Of a stretch of DNA of 37,732 nucleotides, positions 7,597-14,403 are shown piece after piece (position 1 is the stretch's first letter; each line of letters opens with the position of its first letter). Source of the stretch: Mycobacteriales bacterium (GTDB lineage Bacteria; Actinomycetota; Actinomycetes; Mycobacteriales; CADCTP01). Where the stretch lies: positions 1-37,732 of the forward strand of contig DASYKU010000027.1 in NCBI GenBank assembly GCA_035995165.1, read 5' to 3'. The translations under genes and the position numbers were made by a program. Under the pieces are notes generated by a model that ran no database searches, was not told the DNA's origin, and worked only from the letters and a program-made list of their open reading frames with translations.

Positions 7597-8504
7597 GCTG
7601 CGAGCACAGCTGCCACGGCGGCGGCCGCGCGGGCCCCGATCGGCACGCAGGCCCGGACGGCCGAGCCGCAGCCCACCGAGAACAAGCCGGGCCGGTGCTC
7701 GGTGATCCGGGGCAGCTTGTCCCGCCAGTCGACGCCCCAGAGCACCTGCTCGGTGCCGGCCCGGCGCAGGAACGGGAACCGGTCGGCGACCCCGGCGTCG
7801 AGCAGCGCGGCCAGGTGGTCGACCGGGCCGGACAGGTCCTCGTCGGCGACCAGGTCCTCCTGGCCCAGCACCAGCCGCAGCCGGTCCTCGATCGGCTTGA
7901 CGAACACGTACGCGTACCCGTCGCCGATCGGCGCGACCAGGTGCGGCAGCCGGGCCCGGTCCCCGTCCACCGGCAGGTCGAGCACGAACAGCTGCCGCTT
8001 CTCCCGCCCGTACGGCACGTCGACCAGGTCCGCGTTGCCGATGCCGAGCGCGAGCACGACGACCCGGGCCTCCAGCACGCCGCGGTCCCCGACCACCCGG
8101 TGACCGCCGTCGACCGGCTCGATCCCGGTGACCCGGCCGAGGTCGGCGCCGGTCACCCCGGCCTGCGCGGCCAGCCCGGCCAGGTCGGCGACCAGGTCGC
8201 CGGCGGCCAGGTTGAGCGCGGGCACCAGCACGCCCTCGTCCAGGAAGAGGTAAGGCTGCTCGCGGTAGCGGATCCGGGCCCCGGCCGCGACCCGGAGCCG
8301 GACGAAGTCCGCCGTCGCCTTGATCATCGCGGTCTTCTCGGCGTCGTTGCGGTGCCAGCAGACCGCGCCGCCGGAGTTCCGGTACGTGGCCGTGCCGCCG
8401 TCGCCGGTCACCAGCGTGACGCCGCCGACGCCGGCCTGGCTCAGCCCGTACGCCGTGGCCGCACCGATCGGCCCGCACCCGACGACGGCGACCGTGCTCC
8501 TCAA
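7593..8504 (-). CDS. DAO-type FAD-dependent oxidoreductase, iron-regulated operon
   Basis: Predicted flavoenzyme of 303 aa. A dinucleotide-binding motif GCGPIG is at residues 9-14, followed by the Rossmann helix and the expected acidic strand region. The C-terminal part has the FAD-closing segment LFSVGCGSAVRACVPIGARA. The overall pattern fits the D-amino-acid oxidase/glycine oxidase superfamily, though at 303 aa it is shorter than the usual 370-400. Its substrate is probably an amine or amino-acid derivative. The TTG start at 8504 overlaps the upstream ligase stop (TTGA) and has GGGAGG 5 nt before it, so translation is coupled. Co-transcription with the ligase from an iron box suggests both act on one small molecule made under iron limitation. 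An amino-acid dehydrogenase-like role is possible; no specific product is assigned. Confidence 0.8.
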   Translation of the reverse strand: MRSTVAVVGCGPIGAATAYGLSQAGVGGVTLVTGDGGTATYRNSGGAVCWHRNDAEKTAMIKATADFVRLRVAAGARIRYREQPYLFLDEGVLVPALNLAAGDLVADLAGLAAQAGVTGADLGRVTGIEPVDGGHRVVGDRGVLEARVVVLALGIGNADLVDVPYGREKRQLFVLDLPVDGDRARLPHLVAPIGDGYAYVFVKPIEDRLRLVLGQEDLVADEDLSGPVDHLAALLDAGVADRFPFLRRAGTEQVLWGVDWRDKLPRITEHRPGLFSVGCGSAVRACVPIGARAAAAVAAVLAA

Positions 8505-9601
8505 CGCGCCTCCCGCTCCGGGGGACGGTACGGCTCCGGCAGGGGAATCTCACCGGTGCGGCGAAAGGTGTCGATCAGGTCGTGCGCGGGAGTACGGCGC
8601 CGATCCAGCAGCTGCCGCAGCGGTTCCAGCACTCCCCCGCCGAGGGTACCGGCAAGCGCCCGATCGGCCGCGTCCAGAACGTGACCGGCTGCCGTCCGGG
8701 TGTCCGGATCGTCGAAGCCGTGCCGGGCCGCCCGCTCGTGCGCGCCCGGGTCGGGCCGGTCGGCCCGGGCGCCGATCGTGTCGTCCAGGGCGAGCCCGGC
8801 GACCAGCGCGAGCAGCGGCCCGTACAGGTCCGGGGTGGGCGGGGCGTCGAAGGCCTTGAACTCGATCCGGCCGATCTCGGCCGGGATCCGGGCCGCGACG
8901 CCGACCGGCGGCCGTGCGGCCGGCAGGAACGCGCGCGCGGACGGCCGCGCCGGCGCCCGGATCAGCGTCCGGGTCGAGAGCGCCACCACCTCGCCGGCGG
9001 CGAAAGGAGAGGAGAAGGAGAACGGGACCAGCGCCGGGGACAGCGCGGTGAGCTTGCGCCCGACGTCCAGGACCTTGTCCGGGTCCCAGTCCGGGTGCGA
9101 GAGGTTGACGTCCGGCCCGTACCCGACCATGTACGCCTCGGGCGCCGCGTACTCCGGCTTCCGCGCGTGCATCGCGGTCTCCCAGCCGTTGTACGGCGGG
9201 TCCGGCCGGTAGTCCCGCCAGGGGTTGCGGCCCACGCTGGCCAGCCGGAAGCCGTCCACGGCCGCGGCCCGGGCCAGCTCGGCGGTCTGCCCGGCCAGCT
9301 GGGCCACGGTCGCGGCGATCGTGGGCCGGACCGGGGTCCGGGTCTCCAGTCCCTTGGGTACGCAGGCCAGGAACGCGCCGTCCTCGTCGAAGCGCTCGTC
9401 GCCCTCGACGTACCAGCGGGTGAGCTTGACCGCGAGGTCGCCGCGGGTGAGGTCGGGGTCGCCGTGGTCGGGCAGCCGGTCCACGATCCGCTGCGCCTCG
9501 GCGTAGCTCAGGCTGCTGAAGTCGCAGAACCCGCGCTCGCGGTGCACCAGCGCGAACTCCGCCTCGATGCCGAACCGCAGCCGTGCCGGGTCGCCCGCCA
9601 T
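8501..9601 (-). CDS. Glutamate-cysteine ligase (GCS2)-like amide ligase, iron-regulated
   Basis: ATP-dependent carboxylate-amine ligase homologue of 366 aa. The glutamine-synthetase-fold signature FGIEAEF is at residues 10-16. The family's substrate region follows as EAYMVGYGPDVNLSHPDWD, and a later metal-binding strand reads GRIEFKAFD near 248-256. GCS2 enzymes such as EgtA or YbdK join an amino-acid carboxylate to an amine. This protein departs from EgtA and lies outside any ergothioneine cluster, so gamma-glutamylcysteine synthesis should not be assumed. The ATG at 9601 has GGAGGTGGG directly upstream and an iron box 12 bp upstream. It overlaps the next gene by four bases. Expected to be derepressed under iron starvation. 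The product could be a small metallophore, thiol or amide, which is inference only. Confidence 0.78.
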   Translation of the reverse strand: MAGDPARLRFGIEAEFALVHRERGFCDFSSLSYAEAQRIVDRLPDHGDPDLTRGDLAVKLTRWYVEGDERFDEDGAFLACVPKGLETRTPVRPTIAATVAQLAGQTAELARAAAVDGFRLASVGRNPWRDYRPDPPYNGWETAMHARKPEYAAPEAYMVGYGPDVNLSHPDWDPDKVLDVGRKLTALSPALVPFSFSSPFAAGEVVALSTRTLIRAPARPSARAFLPAARPPVGVAARIPAEIGRIEFKAFDAPPTPDLYGPLLALVAGLALDDTIGARADRPDPGAHERAARHGFDDPDTRTAAGHVLDAADRALAGTLGGGVLEPLRQLLDRRRTPAHDLIDTFRRTGEIPLPEPYRPPEREAR

Positions 9602-9612
9602 CCCACCTCCGT

Positions 9613-9631
9613 CCAGGTAAGGCATACCTGA
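9613..9631. promoter_or_regulatory. Iron box (IdeR/DmdR operator) 2
   Basis: Read on the minus strand TCAGGTATGCCTTACCTGG matches the IdeR/DmdR consensus at 13 of 19 positions by my count, keeping the AGGT...ACCT core. Its spacing to the ribosome-binding site and start codon of the ligase gene mirrors that of iron box 1. Weaker than box 1, but the repeated geometry supports it. Confidence 0.7.
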
Positions 9632-9645
9632 CTGCACGGGTGCAG
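9632..9645. repeat. Perfect dyad abutting iron box 2
   Basis: CTGCAC-GG-GTGCAG, six perfect base pairs with a 2-nt centre, lies between the stop of the NurA-like gene (9659) and iron box 2. The 2-nt centre is too tight for a good RNA loop, so a second operator is as likely as a terminator. Confidence 0.4.
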
Positions 9646-9658
9646 GCGGGACAAGCCC

Positions 9659-10597
9659 CTACGCGGGTACCAGCACGGGTCCGGCCGCGGCGGTGCGGAG
9701 CGCCCGCTCCAGCAGCAGCCGGTCGCCGAGCCGGCGTCGCAGCAGCCGCTCCAGCCCGCCGATCGGGTAGAGGTTCTGCGGCGCCCGCGGGTCCTTGTGC
9801 TCGACCGAGGCGTACCGCGGCAGCACGGCCTGGGACAGCGCGGCCAGCTCCAGCACGTCCTCCAGCGGCAGGTCCGGGCACTCGATCCGGACCACCCCGG
9901 CCCAGGGCGCACCCGGCCGGCAGGGCAGCCGCAGGTACCAGGAGCAGCGCGGCCAGTCCGAGCCGAGCCGGAAGACCGGGGTCCGCTCGGCCGGGCCGAG
10001 CTCGCCGACCAGCGCGTGCAGCCCCGGGTCGAGGTAGCGGGACCGGTGCGTCTTGACCATGCCCAGCACCCGGGCCAGCTGGCCGCGCCGGGACAGCGGC
10101 CCGTCCAGCACGAGCAGGTCGTCCGGCTCGGTCCGGGCCAGCAGCGCGCACTCGGCCTCGGTGTCGGCCATCGCCCCCTGCAGCGCGTTGGACAGCCGCA
10201 GGTCGTCGTCCGCGTCCGCCTTCTGGGCCTCGTACGTGGCCAGCCTCATCCGCAGGTCCGGTACGCCCTTGGCCGGGGTGAACAGCCCGCGCTTGACCCG
10301 GATCAGGTCGGCCCGGGCCTCGCCCCGCCGGCAGCTGACCACCCCGGCCGCGTACGAGGCGGCCAGGCCGGCGACCGCACCGCCGTCGGACTCGAACCAC
10401 ATGTGCGCGTCGACCCGGCGGACGCCGTCGACGAAGTGGATCGCGTCCGGGCCTTGGAGCGAGCGCGCCGGGATCGGACGCCACCGCGGCGGGGGCACCT
10501 CCAGCGCGGGGTCGGTGCCGGTCTCGGAGCTGCCGAGCGGCTCCTGGTCCGGGCTCGTCCCGTACGCCGGGTCCCACGCGTCGACCCAGAACCTCAT
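9659..10597 (-). CDS. nurA: NurA-like 5'-3' nuclease
   Basis: Predicted NurA-family nuclease of 312 aa. NurA degrades DNA 5' to 3' inside a complex with the HerA translocase. Family landmarks are visible: HFVDGVRRVDAHMW around residues 54-67 (metal-binding Asp), LLVLDGPLS at 161-169 (second acidic strand), VKTHRSRYL at 181-189, and a C-terminal HKDPRAPQNLYPIGGLE segment. The start codon overlaps the sbcC stop as ATGA (10594-10597), indicating translational coupling. It is the last gene of sbcD-sbcC-nurA, with herA just upstream on the same strand. The assignment rests on motifs and on the presence of HerA, Mre11 and Rad50 homologues together. Sequence identity to archaeal NurA is probably low. 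Confidence 0.75.
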   Translation of the reverse strand: MRFWVDAWDPAYGTSPDQEPLGSSETGTDPALEVPPPRWRPIPARSLQGPDAIHFVDGVRRVDAHMWFESDGGAVAGLAASYAAGVVSCRRGEARADLIRVKRGLFTPAKGVPDLRMRLATYEAQKADADDDLRLSNALQGAMADTEAECALLARTEPDDLLVLDGPLSRRGQLARVLGMVKTHRSRYLDPGLHALVGELGPAERTPVFRLGSDWPRCSWYLRLPCRPGAPWAGVVRIECPDLPLEDVLELAALSQAVLPRYASVEHKDPRAPQNLYPIGGLERLLRRRLGDRLLLERALRTAAAGPVLVPA

Positions 10598-12990
10598 ACG
10601 TCCTGCCGTTCCACGCTGGAGCCGGCCGCGGTCCGGGTGACCGCGAACCGGACCGGGACCCGCTCGGCCAGCGCGCCGACGTGGGTGACCACGCCGACCA
10701 TCCGGTCGCCGCCGGCGGTGAGACTCTCCAGAGTGGACGCGACGACGTCCAGAGTGGACTCGTCCAGGGTGCCGAAGCCCTCGTCCAGCACGATCGTGTC
10801 CAGCCGCGCGGTGCCGCCGACGGCCAGCCCGGCCAGCTGGGCCGAGAGCGCCAGCGCGAGCGCCAGGCTGGCCTGGAACGTCTCCCCGCCGGAGAGGGTC
10901 CGTACCGGCCGGCGGCTGTCCGCGTCGGCGTGGTCGACGACCTCGAAGTCCTTGCCGTCGTGGGTCAGCTCGAACTGGCCGCCGGACAGCTCCAGCAGGG
11001 TCGCGCTGGCATCCGCGACCAGCACGTCCAGGGCCGAGGTCAGCAGCCAGCGCTCGAAGCCGTCGGCCCGCAGCAGCTGCCCGAGGAGCTTGGCCACGGC
11101 CGCGTCCTCCTCGGCGGCCCGGACGGTCTCGCGCAGCGCGCCGGCCTCGGCCCGGCGCTCGGCGATCCGGGCCGCCGTCCCCCGGGCCCGCCCCTCGGCC
11201 GCGACCACGGCCGGCTCCGCCGCCTCGGCCAGCGGCCGGCGCGGGTCGATCTCGACGCCGTGTCCCGTCAGCTCCGCCCGCAGCGCCGCCTCCCGGTCGG
11301 CCAGCGTGGCCGCGATCGCCGCCCGGCCCTGACCCGCCGCGACGACCTGGGCGTCCCGCTGCTCGGCCGCGGCCAGCGCCCAGTCGGCCAGCGCGAGCCA
11401 GTCGGCGGCCAGGTCGGCCCGCTCCGGCGGTGGCGCGCCCAGGGCGACGAGCGGGTCGCGGGCGGCGTCCAGCCCGGCCCGGGCGGCGGCCAGCCTGGCC
11501 CCGGCGTCCCGGTCGGCGGCGGCCGCGGCCTCCCGGGCCCGGCGGGCGTCCCGGACCGCGCGGTCGGCGGCCCGGGCCTCCTGCTCGGCCTTCTCCAGCT
11601 CGGCCAGGGCCGCGCCGACCCGGGCCGCGTCCGGCCGGCCGGCCAGCCGCGACCGCAGCTGCTCGGCCCGGGCGGCGAGCTGGTCGGCCCGGCCGCCGGC
11701 AGTGTGGGCGGCCCGGCTGGCCGCCTGCCAGCCCTTCTGCAGGCGGGCCACCTCGGCGTCGGCGGCCGCGACGGCCCGGTCGGCCGCGGGCAGGTCGGGG
11801 GCCGGGTGCTCGATCGGCAGCATCGCCAGCGGCTGGTCGCAGACCGGGCAGGGCTCGCCCGCGACCAGATGCGGACGCAACGCGGCGGCCAGGTTGGCGG
11901 TCCGCAGCCGCTCCCGCTGCTCTCCGGCCGCCGTGACGGCCTCCCGGGCGGCGGCGCCGTCCCGCTCCACCGCCTGCACCCTCGCGTCGGCCGCGGCCCG
12001 CTCGGACAGCGCGGCCGGCAGCGCGGCGGTCACCTCGGCCAGCTCGGCCCAGGCGTCCCGGGCCTGCTCCAGCGCGGCCCGGTCGCCGGCGTCGTCGCGA
12101 GCGTCGCGGGCGGCGGTGTCCACCTTCTCCGCGCCGGCCAGCGCGTCGTCGGCCAGGGCCAGCGCGGCGGCCGCGGTCCGGCCCCGCTCGGCCAGCTCCT
12201 CCAGTCCGGGCGGCACCCGCAGCGCCGCCAGCAGGGTCCGCTCCCCGGTCAGCCGGCGGACCTCGGTGTCGGCGGCGGACAGCGCCCGGGCGGCCTCGGC
12301 CAGCTCCGGCACGGTCGCCGCGACGGTCGCGGCCAGCGCCCGCAGCGCGTCGGCCCGCCCGGCCGCGGCGGTCTCGGCCGCCTCGGTCGCGTCCGCATAC
12401 CCGGCCAGGTGGCCGGCGGCGAACTCGGCCTGCTGGCGCCGGGTCGCCGCCTCGGCCCGGGCCCGCTCCGCGATCTCCCGGTAGATCCGGATGCCGAGCA
12501 GGTCGACCAGGGTGTCCTGGCGCTCCTTCGCGGTGGAGTGCAGGAACCGGGCGAAGTCCCCCTGGGGCAGGATCACGCAGCGGACGAAGTGGTCGTAGGA
12601 GAGCCCGAGCAGCCGTTCCACCGCGGCGCTGACCTCGCCGTCGGCCGCGATCACCTCGCCGCCCCGCTCCAGCCGGGCGTTCTTCACGGTGACCTTGCCC
12701 TGGGCCGAGCGGCGCAGCTCCCGGGCCGCGGTGTAGCGCTCGGAGCCGACGTCGAAGACCAGCTTGACCACACCGCGGGTCGCGGTCGGGGCCAGCGCCC
12801 AGCCGACCGCCCGCCGGTCCTCCCAGCGCGGCACCGAGCCGTACAGGGCGAAGATGATCGCGTCGACCACGGTCGACTTGCCGGCCCCGGTCGGGCCGAC
12901 GAGCGCGAACCAGTCGGCGTCGCGGAAGTCCACAGTGGACGGTGTCCGGAACGAGCCGAACCCGTCGAGGTCCAGCTGGACCGGCCTCAC
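10594..12990 (-). CDS. sbcC: SbcC/Rad50-type SMC ATPase
   Basis: ATPase subunit of the SbcCD (Rad50-Mre11) complex, which tethers and opens DNA ends and hairpins. The 798-aa protein has Walker A GPTGAGKST at residues 32-40, a Q-loop LPQGDFARFL at 141-150, and a long Ala/Arg/Glu-rich coiled coil. At its apex is a zinc hook CPVC at 381-384. The ABC signature LSGGETFQ is at 699-706 and Walker B IVLDEGFGTLD near 733-743. The GTG start at 12990 overlaps the sbcD stop as GTGA. It is shorter than E. coli SbcC but usual for actinobacteria. All catalytic elements are intact. A palindrome GTCCACAGTGGAC lies inside the coding region at 12928-12940. Confidence 0.95.
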   Translation of the reverse strand: MRPVQLDLDGFGSFRTPSTVDFRDADWFALVGPTGAGKSTVVDAIIFALYGSVPRWEDRRAVGWALAPTATRGVVKLVFDVGSERYTAARELRRSAQGKVTVKNARLERGGEVIAADGEVSAAVERLLGLSYDHFVRCVILPQGDFARFLHSTAKERQDTLVDLLGIRIYREIAERARAEAATRRQQAEFAAGHLAGYADATEAAETAAAGRADALRALAATVAATVPELAEAARALSAADTEVRRLTGERTLLAALRVPPGLEELAERGRTAAAALALADDALAGAEKVDTAARDARDDAGDRAALEQARDAWAELAEVTAALPAALSERAAADARVQAVERDGAAAREAVTAAGEQRERLRTANLAAALRPHLVAGEPCPVCDQPLAMLPIEHPAPDLPAADRAVAAADAEVARLQKGWQAASRAAHTAGGRADQLAARAEQLRSRLAGRPDAARVGAALAELEKAEQEARAADRAVRDARRAREAAAAADRDAGARLAAARAGLDAARDPLVALGAPPPERADLAADWLALADWALAAAEQRDAQVVAAGQGRAAIAATLADREAALRAELTGHGVEIDPRRPLAEAAEPAVVAAEGRARGTAARIAERRAEAGALRETVRAAEEDAAVAKLLGQLLRADGFERWLLTSALDVLVADASATLLELSGGQFELTHDGKDFEVVDHADADSRRPVRTLSGGETFQASLALALALSAQLAGLAVGGTARLDTIVLDEGFGTLDESTLDVVASTLESLTAGGDRMVGVVTHVGALAERVPVRFAVTRTAAGSSVERQDV
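12928..12940. repeat. TCCACAGTGGA palindrome, copy in sbcC
   Basis: GTCCACAGTGGAC, 13 bp, symmetric around one central base, near the 5' end of sbcC. One of four exact TCCAC-A/T-GTGGA elements in the window. Confidence 0.6.
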
Positions 12991-14141
12991 GCTGTCTCTC
13001 CCGCGACGAGGGCGTCGTGCAGCCGGGCGAAGAGGGCCTCGACCCGGGGGTCGGCGACGTCCCGGTCGCGCAGGTAGTCGTGCAGCAGCTCGCCCGGGGC
13101 CCGGTCGGTCCGGGGCCGGGCCGGGGTGTGCCCGGCCGGCTCGGCCCGCTCGACGTGCACCTCCAGCGCGCCCGGCAGCAGCTCCTGGACCTCCTCGCGC
13201 AGCCCCGCCCGGGCCGGCTCGGCCACCACGACCTTCAGCAGATCAGCCGCATCGACCTCCAGCCGGGCCAACTCGGCCAGCGTCCCGCGGACCGTGCGCA
13301 GCCGCCGGGCCGAGGTGATCGGCACGTCCGTCACGCGGGCCGGCACCCCCGGCGCGGCCTCCACCAGCAGCACCACCGGCGAGCTGTCGACCTCGCCGAA
13401 GTCCACCCGCAGCGGCGATCCGCTGTAGTGCACCGGGCACGGCGCCGGGACGGACTGGCGGCGGTGCAGGTGCCCGAGCGCGACGTAGTGCGCCTCGGCC
13501 GGGAACGCCGCCGCCGGCACGTGGTACTCGAAGATCGACTGCGCCTGCCGCTCGCCGCCGCCCATCGCGGCCCCGGTGACCGTCAGGTGGGTGAGCACGA
13601 CATTCACCGCGGCCGGGTCGAAGCCGGTGGCCAGCGCGGCGATGATGCCGCGGACCCAGGCGTCGTAGCCGGCCGAGTTCTCGGCCGGGGTGTGCTGGAG
13701 CAGCTCGGCCGCGCGCACCGCGTACCGCTGGGAGAGGAAGGGCAGCGCTGCGATCCGGACCGGCGAGCCGTCGGAGCGGGCGTCGAAGGCGATCACCCCG
13801 CCGTCCGCGGGCCGCCGGACCCGGCCGACCAGGGTGATGCCGGCCGCCCCGGCCAGCGGCCGGTACGCGTCCAGGGTCGGCGCGTGGTCGTGGTTGCCGG
13901 CGATCGCGATCACCTGCGCGCCGGTGTCCCGCAGCGCCAGCAGCGTCCGGATCACCAGCTGCTGGGCCTCCGCGCCCGGGGTCGCGGTCTCGTACAGGTC
14001 GCCGGCCACCAGCACCGCGTCGACCTGCTCAACTGCGGCGATGCGGACGATCTCGGCCAGCACCTCACGCTGCTCGGGCAGCCGGTCGTGCCCCTTGAGG
14101 GTCTTGCCGACGTGCCAGTCGGAGGTGTGCAGGAAGCGCAC
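12987..14141 (-). CDS. sbcD: SbcD/Mre11-type nuclease
   Basis: Metallophosphoesterase nuclease partner of SbcC, 384 aa, normal length. The five phosphoesterase motifs are present: DWH at residues 8-10, GDLYE with Asp48, GNHD at 82-85, a later His in VVLTHLT, and GHLHRR. It should bind two Mn ions and cut single-stranded DNA and hairpin ends, with 3'-5' exonuclease activity. The GTG at 14141 is preceded by GGAGGAGGGG; an in-frame ATG at 14342 would add 67 low-complexity residues before the canonical FLHTSDWH start and is rejected. The stop overlaps the sbcC start. It heads the sbcD-sbcC-nurA unit, separated from herA by 262 bp. Confidence 0.95.
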   Translation of the reverse strand: MRFLHTSDWHVGKTLKGHDRLPEQREVLAEIVRIAAVEQVDAVLVAGDLYETATPGAEAQQLVIRTLLALRDTGAQVIAIAGNHDHAPTLDAYRPLAGAAGITLVGRVRRPADGGVIAFDARSDGSPVRIAALPFLSQRYAVRAAELLQHTPAENSAGYDAWVRGIIAALATGFDPAAVNVVLTHLTVTGAAMGGGERQAQSIFEYHVPAAAFPAEAHYVALGHLHRRQSVPAPCPVHYSGSPLRVDFGEVDSSPVVLLVEAAPGVPARVTDVPITSARRLRTVRGTLAELARLEVDAADLLKVVVAEPARAGLREEVQELLPGALEVHVERAEPAGHTPARPRTDRAPGELLHDYLRDRDVADPRVEALFARLHDALVAGETA

Positions 14142-14292
14142 TGTCCCCTCCTCCCGGGCCGGCCGACCGCGACACCGTACGTCCGCGGACGGCCCGGACC
14201 GGACCGTCCACGCCGGTAGGCCCCAGATCCGCCCACGGGCGGCCGGGGCCGGGCGCGGTGGGGCGGGCGGCCGGCGCGGGACCGGATCACCC

Positions 14293-14400
14293 GTGCCGAC
14301 CTCACCGCTGCCCACCGAGCTGCGCGCGAACGGCCGGGTCAACGCCTGGATCGAGATCGACCGCGGGAACGGTCGGGACGCCGCGAAGGACGCCGGCTGA
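14293..14400 (+). CDS. Possible 35-aa small ORF between sbcD and herA
   Basis: A GTG-started frame encodes a 35-aa peptide ending in WIEIDRGNGRDAAKDAG, with G or C at most third positions. It runs opposite to the flanking genes and fills part of the only sizeable gap (14142-14403) in the resection cluster. No ribosome-binding site or TANNNT hexamer was found. It could be the 3' end of a lost gene or chance high-GC coding-like sequence. Confidence 0.25.
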   Translation: MPTSPLPTELRANGRVNAWIEIDRGNGRDAAKDAG

Positions 14401-14403
14401 CCC

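Noticed and set aside
8501-9601. Calling the ligase egtA (ergothioneine gamma-glutamylcysteine ligase)
   Set aside because: No EgtB, EgtC, EgtD or EgtE neighbours and an iron box instead; family membership alone does not support it.
9602-9637. Upstream start of the ligase at 9637
   Set aside because: The added residues are the translated iron box; ATG 9601 has GGAGGTGGG before it.
14142-14342. Extension of SbcD upstream to 14342
   Set aside because: Family proteins begin near FLHTSDWH; the GTG at 14141 has a strong GGAGGAGGGG site.
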